DNA of 64,000 nt, from assembly GCF_031455095.1 (NCBI RefSeq), contig NZ_JAVDSB010000009.1:212739-276738 (forward strand), read 5' to 3'. The DNA is from Paenibacillus_E qinlingensis_A. Its GTDB lineage: Bacteria > Bacillota > Bacilli > Paenibacillales > NBRC-103111. Shown here in pieces: positions 26,533-35,183 of this stretch (within the stretch, counting starts at the first letter, position 1; every line of letters starts with the position of its first letter). The notes beneath the pieces are model-generated. The model ran no database searches. It saw only the letters and a list, made by a program, of their open reading frames with translations, and was not told the origin of the DNA. The position numbers and the translations under genes were made by a program.

Positions 26533-27665
26533 AGGCGGTAACTTATCAAGGGATTAAAAATGTCGTGGTCAAAGAGGTGCCGGATCCGAAGATCGAGAAA
26601 CCGGACGATATGATCGTAAGGGTTACCAGTTCCGCCATTTGCGGCTCGGACCTTCACCTGATTCACGGGATGATCCCTAACCTTCAAGAGAACTATGTCA
26701 TTGGACATGAACCGATGGGGATCGTAGAAGAAGTAGGCCCTGGAGTGACCAAGGTAAAGAAAGGCGACCGTGTGATCATCCCTTTCAACATCGCATGCGG
26801 AGAATGCTTTTATTGTAAGAATCAGTTGGAAAGCCAATGCGACAACTCAAACGAACATGGGGATATGGGCGCATATTTCGGCTACTCCGGAACGACCGGT
26901 GGTTATCCTGGGGGGCAAGCCGAGTACTTACGAGTTCCGTTTGCTAATTTCACCCACTTCAAGATTCCTGAAAACTGCGAGCAACCAGATGAAAAGCTAA
27001 GCTTAATCGCCGATACCATGACGACGGCGTTCTGGAGCGTAGATAATGCCGGCGTCAAGAATGGAGATACGGTCATCGTGCTCGGCTGCGGTCCGATCGG
27101 ACTTCTGGCCCAGAAGTTCTGCTGGCTGAAGGGAGCAAAGCGGGTCATCGCCGTTGACTATGTCGATTACCGCTTACAGCATGCGAAGCGAACAAACAAT
27201 GTTGAAATTGTAAACTTTGAACAAGATAAGAATATCGGCAACAATCTCAAGGAAATGACCAAAGGCGGCGCCGATGTCGTGATTGATGCAGTAGGAATGG
27301 ACGGCAAGATGAGCGATCTCGAATTTCTAGCCAGCGGTTTGAAACTGCAAGGCGGCACCATGAGCGCATTTGTCATTGCCTCTCAGGCTGTTCGCAAAGG
27401 CGGGACCATCCAAGTCACTGGGGTATACGGCGGACGCTATAACGGATTCCCGTTCGGCGACATCATGCAGCGTAACGTGAATATCCGTTCCGGACAAGCT
27501 CCGGTCATTCATTATATGCCGTATATGTACGAGTTGGTTGCGTCGGGTAAAGTGGACCCTGGAGACATTGTTACGCACGTCATTCCGCTCAGCGAGGCTA
27601 AGCGGGGCTATGAAGTGTTCGATACGAAGACGGACGATTGCATCAAAGTCGTCTTAAAACCTTGA
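26529..27665 (+). CDS. adhB: Zinc-dependent alcohol dehydrogenase
   Basis: A 378-residue medium-chain dehydrogenase of the glutathione-independent formaldehyde dehydrogenase-like group. Catalytic zinc ligands are Cys in AICGSDLHL and His-Glu in GHEPMG; the structural zinc site is CGECFYCKNQLESQC; NAD binding is at VLGCGPIGLLAQ. Length and neighbours match B. subtilis adhB, which sits in the sporulation operon yraG-yraF-adhB-yraE-yraD (recalled, not searched). The substrate in the spore is unknown. Confidence 0.9.
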   Translation: MKAVTYQGIKNVVVKEVPDPKIEKPDDMIVRVTSSAICGSDLHLIHGMIPNLQENYVIGHEPMGIVEEVGPGVTKVKKGDRVIIPFNIACGECFYCKNQLESQCDNSNEHGDMGAYFGYSGTTGGYPGGQAEYLRVPFANFTHFKIPENCEQPDEKLSLIADTMTTAFWSVDNAGVKNGDTVIVLGCGPIGLLAQKFCWLKGAKRVIAVDYVDYRLQHAKRTNNVEIVNFEQDKNIGNNLKEMTKGGADVVIDAVGMDGKMSDLEFLASGLKLQGGTMSAFVIASQAVRKGGTIQVTGVYGGRYNGFPFGDIMQRNVNIRSGQAPVIHYMPYMYELVASGKVDPGDIVTHVIPLSEAKRGYEVFDTKTDDCIKVVLKP

Positions 27666-27696
27666 ATATGGTTGATTAAATGGGAGGACAATCCAA

Positions 27697-27897
27697 ATGA
27701 ATTCCAATTACGCCTTGCATGAGATGCTGGAGGTTCATGAAATGGCAGCGTTCAAGACCGTTTGCATGACCAAATCCAAAACCATGCAAGCTCTGGTAAC
27801 CGACCCGCAGCTCATACAAATTTTGCAGCAAGACGTGCAATTATCACAGCAGCAGCTTCAGGAGCTCGGTGGAGTGCTGTCTAAAGTGACCCTATAG
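27697..27897 (+). CDS. Spore coat-type small protein (YraE-like)
   Basis: A 66-residue paralogue of the first gene of the operon: LHEMLEVHEMAAFKTVCMTKSKTMQALV. GGGAGG precedes the ATG. It lies 31 bases after the dehydrogenase and 10 bases before the second CotF-type gene. Confidence 0.82.
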   Translation: MNSNYALHEMLEVHEMAAFKTVCMTKSKTMQALVTDPQLIQILQQDVQLSQQQLQELGGVLSKVTL

Positions 27898-27907
27898 GAG
27901 ATAAAAC

Positions 27908-28204
27908 ATGAACAATATAATAGAACACATGACAGGGCTTCATACGCTAACCGATGAAGTTATCGCAATGGATTTTCTGATAAACGCCAAGAGCGGAGTC
28001 AGAAACTACGCCATGGCCGTAACCGAATGTGCCACCCCCGAAATCAAGCAAATTATGATGAAACAGCTCGACGAAGCTATAGACTCCCATGAAAAGATAA
28101 CAAACTACATGATTCAACGGGGCCTATACCATCCTTACCATATTCCTGAGCAAACTCAGCTCGATCTGAAAAATATTCAGACCGCTATGAACATCCCGTC
28201 CTGA
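27908..28204 (+). CDS. CotF-family spore coat protein (YraD-like)
   Basis: A 98-residue coat F-type protein, paralogous to the product at 26146: VIAMDFLINAKSGVRNYAMAVTECATPEIKQIM and HEKITNYMIQRGLYHPY. TAGGAG lies 7 bases before the ATG. It is the last gene of the operon, followed by a terminator. Confidence 0.87.
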   Translation: MNNIIEHMTGLHTLTDEVIAMDFLINAKSGVRNYAMAVTECATPEIKQIMMKQLDEAIDSHEKITNYMIQRGLYHPYHIPEQTQLDLKNIQTAMNIPS

Positions 28205-28224
28205 CAACGTATATCGCTCCGACT

Positions 28225-28261
28225 AAACGCGCAAAACCACCATGGTTCAGGCGCGTTTTTT
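28225..28261 (+). terminator. Terminator of the coat/adh operon
   Basis: AAACGCGC / GCGCGTTT stem with an 18-base loop that itself contains ACCATGGT, followed by TTTTTGATTTT. Confidence 0.85.
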
Positions 28262-28504
28262 GATTTTAGCCGAAGACTTTAGAGAATCAAATGTTAACCG
28301 TGTCATAACAAGCGTTCCTTCATTTGTTTTGCTTCGATTGTCATCGCCACGCACTCTGAGGATCTTTGCTCTAACGTCTACCCTTCTCTATAGGCATTCT
28401 TATGTTGCCAATCTTTGCAGATATCGACGTCTGATCTGTGATTTTTAAAATTACTCAAGCCCCGCGGCATTCTGTAGAATTAATTGAACTATCCTGCCCG
28501 TCCG

Positions 28505-28545
28505 CAGTCTAATACTTTTTTTTCAGTCTAAAACTCTATTTTCTC
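28505..28545 (-). repeat. Inverse copies of the 22-bp repeat
   Basis: CAGTCTAAAACT..ATTTTCTC (28524-28545) and a partial copy CAGTCTAATACTTT (28505 on) are the reverse complement of the repeat at 16832 and 16886. The rest of 28262-28740 is gene-free with no other recognisable feature. Confidence 0.55.
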
Positions 28546-28760
28546 CAGACAGCTGAGCCTGTAATTATCAACGTCTCAGCGCGAACTTGGTTCTGATGTT
28601 CAACTAGAGCATTCTAGTGTAAAGAAAACCCACACATTCACAGATTAGCACAGCAAAGATTATCATTTTCGCTCTATTTCATTGAAATTTTCTCCTCCTA
28701 ATCAAGTTGATTCCTTCATTTTCATAACACATCAACAGAAATATCTGTGTTTTTATCTTT

Positions 28761-28832
28761 CAAAAACAAACGTAAAAATAATTATTCAAAAATAAACAAA
28801 GATGTGTTACGATGAAACCATCAAAAACAAAC
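28761..28832 (+). promoter_or_regulatory. rha promoter with three DeoR-type operator repeats
   Basis: CAAAAACAAAC (28761), CAAAAATAAAC (28787) and CAAAAACAAAC (28822) are direct repeats. A promoter TTCAAA (28785-28790), 17 bases, TACGAT (28808-28813) overlaps the second repeat, and the third falls near the start of transcription. The arrangement suits repression by the DeoR-family protein encoded at the end of this operon, with L-rhamnulose 1-phosphate or a similar sugar phosphate as inducer (inference). Confidence 0.6.
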
Positions 28833-28870
28833 ACATACACATGGGATGTAAAACTTAGGAGGGTACTTAA

Positions 28871-30940
28871 ATGGTTGCGAATTTATGGGAAGCTTCAAAG
28901 GCGAATGCAGTATCGAAAGGCGTAGAGGAAATTGTCTATCGTTCTAATCTATTAGGTACAGATCGTGCTGTTTGTAACTGGGGCGGCGGCAATACTTCTT
29001 ACAAAACAATCGAGAAAGATTTCCGTGGTCGCGATGTTGAAGTCATGTGGGTAAAAGGTTCCGGTTCGGACCTTGGAACAATGAAAGCAAAGAATTTCAC
29101 AGGTCTTCGTATGGAAGATATTCGTCCATTGATCGAGCGTGACGAAATGTCGGACGAAGAAATGGTTGCTTACCTTGCGAATTGTATGATCGATAGCAAG
29201 CACCCGCGTGCGTCCATTGAGACGCTTTTGCATGCTTTCTTACCATTCAAAAACGTTGACCACACGCATCCAGATGCGATTATCTCGCTCTGCTGCGCAC
29301 ACAATGGACGTGAGCTAGCGAAAGAGATTTACGGCGACCGTTTCGTGTGGGTACCTTATGTACGTCCTGGGTTTACACTTTCCAAAATGATCGCAGACGG
29401 CGTTCGCAACAATCCAAAGGCAGAGCTTGTCCTTATGGAGAAACATGGTCTAGTTACTTGGGGCGAAACGTCCGAAGAAAGCTACGCGAAAACAATTGAC
29501 GTTATTAATGAAGCAGCTAGCTTCATCGAAGCTCGCGTGAATGAAGCGAACCTATATGGCGGTTCCAAATACGAATCCCTTAGCGTGGAAGCTCGCAACG
29601 AATTACTGGCTCAAGTTCTTCCAGTCGTTCGCGGTGCGGTAAGCAACGAGAAGCGAATGATCCTCACCATTGATAGTGCAGACGATGTACTTCAATTCGT
29701 AAATAGCCGTGATGCAGCGACGCTATCCCAAGTAGGTGCAGCTTGCCCGGATCATCTGGTTCATACGAAAATGAAGCCACTCTATATCGATTGGAATCCG
29801 ACAAATGGCGACGCAGAAAGCTTGACAGAAGCTTTGAAAGCCGGAATTGAAGCTTACAAAGAAGAGTACAAAGCCTATTTTGACCGTAACAAAAATGAAG
29901 GTGACGTTATCAATGAAGCAGCTCCGCGTGTTATTCTTATTCCAGGAATCGGGATGATTAACACAGGCAAAAGCTGGGCAATGGCACAAATCAGCGGCGC
30001 GCTTTACCACCGTGCAATTTCCGTTATGAGAGGCGCTACGGCACTTGGAACGTTCGTATCCCTAAGTGAAAATGAGTCATTCAATGTCGAGTACTGGCCT
30101 CTTGAACTTTATAAATTAACACTCGCTCCAGCAGAAGCTGAATTCTCTCGTCAAGTGGCTTTCATCACAGGTGGTGCAGGCGGAATCGGAAGCGTAACGG
30201 CTCGTCAATTCCTGAAAGATGGCGCACACGTAGTGCTTGCTGACTTAAACCTTGAAGGCGCTCAGAAACTTGCAGCAGAACTGAACGAACAATATGGCGA
30301 AAACAGAGCGATTGCTGTTCGCATGGACGTTACAAAAGAAGAAGAAGTAGAAGCAGCGTTCCGCGAATCGATCCTTAGCTATGGCGGTATTGATATCATC
30401 GTGAACAATGCGGGTCTTGCGACTTCCAGTCCTTTTGACGAAACATCGCTTAAAGAGTGGAACTTGAACATGAACGTGCTTAGCACGGGGTATTTCCTAG
30501 TTGCTAGAGAAGCATTTAAAATTATGAAAACACAAAAAGTCGGCGGCAGCATGGTATTCGTTGGCTCCAAAAACTCCGTATTTGCTGGTAAAAATGCTTC
30601 CGCATATTCAACAGCTAAAGCAGCTGAGATTCACTTGGCTCGTTGTATCGCGGCAGAAGGCGGCGAATTCGGAATTCGCGTGAACTCGGTATTGCCAGAT
30701 GCGATCCTTCAAGGATCAGCGATTTGGAACTCCAACTGGCGCAATGAGCGTGCAGCTGCTTACGGAATCGAACCGGATCAACTAGAAGAGCACTACCGCA
30801 AAAGAACGACGCTGCTTGTAAACATTTTCCCAAAAGATGTGGCAGAAGCTATCGTGTACTTCGCATCATCCAAAGCAGCTAAAACAACAGGTTGCATGAT
30901 TACTGTTGATGGTGGCGTACCTGCTGCCTTCACACGCTAA
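28871..30940 (+). CDS. rhaEW: Bifunctional rhamnulose-1-phosphate aldolase / short-chain dehydrogenase
   Basis: A 689-residue fusion. Residues about 1-430 form a class II aldolase with zinc ligand histidines in ETLLHAF and VDHTHPDAI; it splits L-rhamnulose 1-phosphate into dihydroxyacetone phosphate and L-lactaldehyde. Residues about 430-689 are a short-chain dehydrogenase with GGAGGIGS (NAD loop), NNAG and the catalytic SAYSTAK, which would oxidise the lactaldehyde to lactate. B. subtilis RhaEW (YuxG) has this layout. It is the first gene of a four-gene operon; the isomerase follows after 26 bases. Confidence 0.93.
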   Translation: MVANLWEASKANAVSKGVEEIVYRSNLLGTDRAVCNWGGGNTSYKTIEKDFRGRDVEVMWVKGSGSDLGTMKAKNFTGLRMEDIRPLIERDEMSDEEMVAYLANCMIDSKHPRASIETLLHAFLPFKNVDHTHPDAIISLCCAHNGRELAKEIYGDRFVWVPYVRPGFTLSKMIADGVRNNPKAELVLMEKHGLVTWGETSEESYAKTIDVINEAASFIEARVNEANLYGGSKYESLSVEARNELLAQVLPVVRGAVSNEKRMILTIDSADDVLQFVNSRDAATLSQVGAACPDHLVHTKMKPLYIDWNPTNGDAESLTEALKAGIEAYKEEYKAYFDRNKNEGDVINEAAPRVILIPGIGMINTGKSWAMAQISGALYHRAISVMRGATALGTFVSLSENESFNVEYWPLELYKLTLAPAEAEFSRQVAFITGGAGGIGSVTARQFLKDGAHVVLADLNLEGAQKLAAELNEQYGENRAIAVRMDVTKEEEVEAAFRESILSYGGIDIIVNNAGLATSSPFDETSLKEWNLNMNVLSTGYFLVAREAFKIMKTQKVGGSMVFVGSKNSVFAGKNASAYSTAKAAEIHLARCIAAEGGEFGIRVNSVLPDAILQGSAIWNSNWRNERAAAYGIEPDQLEEHYRKRTTLLVNIFPKDVAEAIVYFASSKAAKTTGCMITVDGGVPAAFTR

Positions 30941-30966
30941 TTCAACTAATAGGAGGCAACAAACCG

Positions 30967-32187
30967 ATGAGCGACAAAGCCTACGCATTATTCGAAGAGC
31001 AACAAGCCCTGAGAGGCATTGATATAGCAGCAGTCAAAGCGAAGCTGAAAGCGATAAAAGTTGAGACGCCATCATGGGGCTACGGGGATTCAGGAACACG
31101 CTTCAAAGTTTATCAACAAACAGGCGTACCGCGTAATCCCTTTGAGAAATTCGAAGATGCTGCGCAAGTGCACAAACTGACGGGTATTTGCCCGTCGGTT
31201 GCGATCCACATCCCATGGGATAAAGTGGACGACTACGCGAAGCTGAAGCAGCATGCATCTGATCTAGGCGTTTCCATTGGTGCGGTGAACCCGAACCTTT
31301 TCCAAGAAGATGATTACATCTTCGGAAGTGTGACGAACTCGAATGCAGCAATTCGCCGCAAAGCGACGGACCACTTGCTAGAATGCGTTGATATCGCCAA
31401 AACAGTAGGTTCCGACGTGTTGAGCTTGTGGTTTGCTGACGGTTCCAACTACCCAGGACAAGTGGACATTCGCGCTCGTAAAACCTGGATGTATGAGTCA
31501 CTGAAAGAAATGTACAACGCGATGTCACCTAGCATGCGTATGTTAATTGAATACAAGTTCTATGAGCCTGCGTTTTATCACACGGATCTTGCTGACTGGG
31601 GTATGGCGTTCAACCTAGCGAACAAATTGGGTCCACAAGCTGAAGTACTTGTAGATACAGGACATCACCCGCAAGGGACGAATATCGAGCACATTGTAAC
31701 TTATTTGTTGGATGAAAATAAATTAGGCGGTTTCCACTTCAACTCCCGTAAATATGGGGATGACGATCTTATCGTGGGATCTGTAAATCCGTATGAATTA
31801 TTCTTGATTTTCTACCAAATCATTGATGCTGCTAACGACAAGAACCCGCAAATTCGTCAAGCTGCTGATAATATTGCGTACATGATCGACCAAAGTCATA
31901 ACATTGAGCGTAAAATCCCTGCGATGCTGCGTTCCGTACTTAACGTACAAACGCAATATGCGAAAGCGCTTCTGATCAACCTTGAAGAAGTTCGTGCTGC
32001 ACAGGAGAACCAAGATGTTCTTGGAGCTGAGGATGCGGTTCGTAAAGCATTCGAATTCGATGTAACGCCTTTACTTCAAGCTGTTCGTGAAGAAATCGGC
32101 GTGCCGGTTGACCCAATGAAAGCTTACTTAGCAAGCGGCTATGACGAAAAAATCAATGCGCGTGGCAAAGGCGGTGCAAGCTGGTGA
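30967..32187 (+). CDS. rhaI: L-rhamnose isomerase (RhaI type)
   Basis: A 406-residue cytosolic isomerase converting L-rhamnose to L-rhamnulose. It is of the Pseudomonas stutzeri-type L-rhamnose isomerase rather than E. coli RhaA. Metal ligands are visible in IEYKFYEP (Glu), VDTGHHPQG (Asp, His) and GFHFNSRKYGDDDL (His, Asp). AGGAGG precedes the start. Its stop overlaps the kinase start (GTGA), which couples their translation. Confidence 0.93.
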   Translation: MSDKAYALFEEQQALRGIDIAAVKAKLKAIKVETPSWGYGDSGTRFKVYQQTGVPRNPFEKFEDAAQVHKLTGICPSVAIHIPWDKVDDYAKLKQHASDLGVSIGAVNPNLFQEDDYIFGSVTNSNAAIRRKATDHLLECVDIAKTVGSDVLSLWFADGSNYPGQVDIRARKTWMYESLKEMYNAMSPSMRMLIEYKFYEPAFYHTDLADWGMAFNLANKLGPQAEVLVDTGHHPQGTNIEHIVTYLLDENKLGGFHFNSRKYGDDDLIVGSVNPYELFLIFYQIIDAANDKNPQIRQAADNIAYMIDQSHNIERKIPAMLRSVLNVQTQYAKALLINLEEVRAAQENQDVLGAEDAVRKAFEFDVTPLLQAVREEIGVPVDPMKAYLASGYDEKINARGKGGASW

Positions 32188-33683
32188 GTACACCATCGAC
32201 AGTTCTAGCCTTTGATTTGGGAGCAAGCAGCGGCAGAGCGATCGTCGGACGCCTTGATTCTGAAACGGGCCGGATCACGATCGAGGAAATTCACCGCTTC
32301 TCCAATGATCCAGTGCAGGTGGGCAACCATCTGCATTGGGACATTTTGCGGTTGCTTCATGAGCTGAAGCAGGGCATTTTACAAACGAAGCATTTAGGCT
32401 ACTCTCAGATCGAAAGCTTAGCGATTGATTCGTGGGCGGTTGATTTTGGACTGCTTGCTGCTAACGGCGAGCTATTGGGGAATCCTTACCACTATCGGGA
32501 TCACCAAACGGATGGCATCATGGAAAAGGTGATAAGCGAAGTTGGTCGCGAAAAACTGTATGCGCTAACAGGGCTGCAGTTTTTGCAATTCAACTCGATA
32601 TTCCAGCTGTATGCACTCCAAAAAAACAATCCGGATTTGTTAAGCCGAGCGGATACTTTCCTGATGATTCCAGACCTGTTGCGTTACTTCCTGACAGGTG
32701 AGAAACATAGTGAATTCACCAATGCAACGACGACTCAGCTCTTGAATGCGACCAGCTTGACGTGGGAAACATCCCTCCTTAGTCAGTTTGGCCTTCCAGA
32801 ACAGATTTTCTTGCCTCCAGTCGCTTCAGGGACACGAGTTGGATCACTGAGCACAGCGGTTTGTGAGGAACTGGATGTTCCTTCCATTCCTGTCATCGCC
32901 GTTGGCGAGCATGATACAGCGTCAGCCGTTGTTGCCGTTCCAGCGCTTGATGAGGACTTCGCTTTCTTAAGCTGCGGGACGTGGTCATTGCTGGGGACTG
33001 AAACGGCGAAGCCTGTACTCACGGAACAAGCTTTAGCGTGGAACTTCACGAATGAAGGCGGCGTGTACGGAACAAATCGCTTATTGAAGAACATCATGGG
33101 GCTATGGCTCATTCAAGAATGTAAGCGGACGTGGGAAAAAGAAGGCAAAACAGCCAGCTTCGCAGAGCTTGTGAAGCAAGCGGAGGCCGTACAACCTTTC
33201 CAATTCTTCATCGATCCGGATGATGATATGTTCCTTAACCCTGCTCATATGCCCAAGCAAATTCAGCAGTATTGTCGTGACACCGGGCAGACTGTGCCAC
33301 AGACCGATGGTGAAATCGTGCGCTGCATCCTGGAAAGCTTAGCGCTGAAGTATCGCTTTATCTTAGAGCGAACAGAGCAGCTTTCAGGCAAGACATATCG
33401 CGGCCTTCATATCGTTGGCGGCGGCATTCAGAATGAGCTGCTTTGTCAGTTCACGGCGAGTGCGATACAGCGTGAAGTGTGGGCGGGGCCGGTAGAGGGT
33501 AGTGCCTTAGGAAACCTTGTAGTACAATGGATAGCACTAGGGTATATCGCGAATTTACGCGAAGCCAGGAAGCTGATTCGAAATTCGTTCCCAGTCAAGA
33601 CGTATCATCCAGAGGATGGCGCGAGTTGGCAGGCGGCGTATACAGCGTTTTGTGATGTGGCCTCCCGATCGACGGTGAAATGA
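32184..33683 (+). CDS. rhaB: Rhamnulokinase
   Basis: A 499-residue FGGY-family sugar kinase that phosphorylates L-rhamnulose at O1 with ATP. N-terminal phosphate loop AFDLGASSGRAIVG, catalytic region LAIDSWAVDFG, AVGEHDTASAVVAVP and the late ATP motif HIVGGGIQNELLCQFTA are present. Start is GTG at 32184 overlapping the isomerase stop. Length is typical (about 490). Confidence 0.95.
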   Translation: MSTPSTVLAFDLGASSGRAIVGRLDSETGRITIEEIHRFSNDPVQVGNHLHWDILRLLHELKQGILQTKHLGYSQIESLAIDSWAVDFGLLAANGELLGNPYHYRDHQTDGIMEKVISEVGREKLYALTGLQFLQFNSIFQLYALQKNNPDLLSRADTFLMIPDLLRYFLTGEKHSEFTNATTTQLLNATSLTWETSLLSQFGLPEQIFLPPVASGTRVGSLSTAVCEELDVPSIPVIAVGEHDTASAVVAVPALDEDFAFLSCGTWSLLGTETAKPVLTEQALAWNFTNEGGVYGTNRLLKNIMGLWLIQECKRTWEKEGKTASFAELVKQAEAVQPFQFFIDPDDDMFLNPAHMPKQIQQYCRDTGQTVPQTDGEIVRCILESLALKYRFILERTEQLSGKTYRGLHIVGGGIQNELLCQFTASAIQREVWAGPVEGSALGNLVVQWIALGYIANLREARKLIRNSFPVKTYHPEDGASWQAAYTAFCDVASRSTVK

Positions 33684-33692
33684 GGGGTAACG

Positions 33693-34454
33693 ATGCTGGT
33701 AGCAGAAAGATGGCAGAGAATCGTTCAATTGGTTAATGAAAGAGGAAGCATTCGTGTAACTGAGCTGAGTGAACTGTGCCAAGTAACGGAAGAAACCATT
33801 CGACGTGACTTGGATCGCTTAGAAGCCGAAGGCAAGCTCATGCGCAGCCATGGCGGTGCGGTGAGTGTGAAGGAGGCGCAGACCGAAGTTCCTTTCATGG
33901 AGCGGGAGACGGCTCACGCGGATTTTAAGAATAGCATTGCAAAGGAAGCTATCTCACATATTCAAGAAGGAGACCGCATCATTCTGGATGCGAGTACGAC
34001 GGCTTGGTATATGGCGAAAATGATTCCGGACATGGCGATTACCATCATCACCAATTCGATGAAGGTTGCACTTGAAGTAAGCGGCAAAGAGAAAATTCAA
34101 GTCATCTCCACCGGCGGCTTGCTTTCTCCAAAGTCATTATCCTACGTAGGACCATTATCGGAGCGATCCTTGGATATGTACCATGCGCACAAGCTGTTCC
34201 TTTCCTGCAAAGGGGTCCATGTGCAGCGCGGTATTAGCGAATCGAATGAGCTCCAAGCGTTGATTAAGCGCAAAATGATTAGCATCGCAGATGAAACCTA
34301 TCTGCTAGCTGACCATAGTAAATTCGGTACGCAAGCTTTAACACAAGTGGCGGGTTGGTCAGAGATTCAGCATGTCCTTACAGATCGACTCACGAGCAAG
34401 GAAGCGCTAGATCGGATTCGAGACAAAGGCGTGCAAGTCCGCCAATTGGATTAG
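33693..34454 (+). CDS. DeoR/GlpR-family regulator of the rhamnose operon
   Basis: A 253-residue repressor-type protein: N-terminal winged HTH (RIVQLVNERGSIRVTELSEL then EETIRRDLDRLEAEGKL with the GGA hinge RSHGGAV), and a C-terminal sugar-phosphate sensing domain (DASTTAWYMAK, SNELQALIKRKM, DHSKFG). It is the last gene of the rha operon, 9 bases after the kinase, and is the obvious candidate to bind the repeats at 28761-28832. It corresponds in position and type to RhaR of B. subtilis. Confidence 0.9.
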   Translation: MLVAERWQRIVQLVNERGSIRVTELSELCQVTEETIRRDLDRLEAEGKLMRSHGGAVSVKEAQTEVPFMERETAHADFKNSIAKEAISHIQEGDRIILDASTTAWYMAKMIPDMAITIITNSMKVALEVSGKEKIQVISTGGLLSPKSLSYVGPLSERSLDMYHAHKLFLSCKGVHVQRGISESNELQALIKRKMISIADETYLLADHSKFGTQALTQVAGWSEIQHVLTDRLTSKEALDRIRDKGVQVRQLD

Positions 34455-34469
34455 CAACGTATGCGCGAG

Positions 34470-34498
34470 CAGCCGACCCATGTATCGTGGGGCGGCTG
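34470..34498 (+). terminator. Hairpin after the rha operon
   Basis: CAGCCGACCC pairs with GGGGCGGCTG (one bulge). There is no good T-run, so termination is only likely. Confidence 0.5.
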
Positions 34499-34606
34499 TT
34501 GGTATGTCTGACACATGAAACTGTCATGCACTTAGTTGCATTTCTTCTCCTTCCTGACTAGTATATCTTTAATGACTAGTAAATAGTGGAAGAGGGGGAA
34601 AAGGGG

Positions 34607-35104
34607 ATGCGAATAGGCGTAATAGCAGATACACATTTATCTTACCGTGCCACGAAGCTGCCCAATGCTCTGATTGCAGGCTTAGAGGGAGTAGATCTCA
34701 TCATTCATGCAGGTGATTGGGTCAGTGAGCATGTCATCGATCTTGTCGAGCAGATTGCACCTTGTGAATCGGTAGCTGGTAACAATGATGGTGATGATAT
34801 TGTGGAGAGGTTCGGGAAGAAGAAACTACTAACCTTCGGTAATTTCCGCATTGGACTTATTCATGGAGACGGTTTCCGGAAAACGACAGAAGAAAGAGCG
34901 CGTGAGGCGTTCGAGGCTGATCGGCCGGAGATGATTATTTTCGGACACTCGCACATCCCATTTCTACAAAATGTGCAAGGGACAATCATGTTCAACCCAG
35001 GTTCGCCTACCGATAAAAGAAGGCAGCCCCGCTATTCGTATGGCATTCTTCAATTAGGTGAGCAGTGGAAGGCGGAGCATTTCTTCTTTGATTCCAAAGA
35101 GTAG
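34607..35104 (+). CDS. YfcE/MJ0936-type metallophosphoesterase
   Basis: A 165-residue calcineurin-like phosphoesterase with the full dimetal motif series: GVIADTHLS (DxH), IIHAGDWVS (GDxx), VAGNNDGD (GN[HN]-type), LIHGDG and FGHSHIPF. Such small enzymes hydrolyse phosphodiesters; the physiological substrate is unknown. GTG at 34586 opens the frame, but AGAGGGGG lies 8 bases before ATG 34607, which starts MRIGVIADTH, the normal family start. Confidence 0.9.
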   Translation: MRIGVIADTHLSYRATKLPNALIAGLEGVDLIIHAGDWVSEHVIDLVEQIAPCESVAGNNDGDDIVERFGKKKLLTFGNFRIGLIHGDGFRKTTEERAREAFEADRPEMIIFGHSHIPFLQNVQGTIMFNPGSPTDKRRQPRYSYGILQLGEQWKAEHFFFDSKE

Positions 35105-35139
35105 TCGACGGTGACACTAGCGTTTCCCAGCAATAAACA

Positions 35140-35175
35140 AAAGCCCGAGAGGCTCATATGAGCTTATCGGGCTTT
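35140..35175. terminator. Bidirectional terminator
   Basis: AAAGCCCGA / TCGGGCTTT outer stem with an inner GGCTCATATGAGC hairpin, between convergent genes. Confidence 0.85.
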
Positions 35176-35183
35176 CACTGTTT

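Noticed and set aside
28242..28448. Frame of 68 codons after the coat operon
   Set aside because: Starts inside the terminator loop and shows no ribosome-binding site or family likeness.
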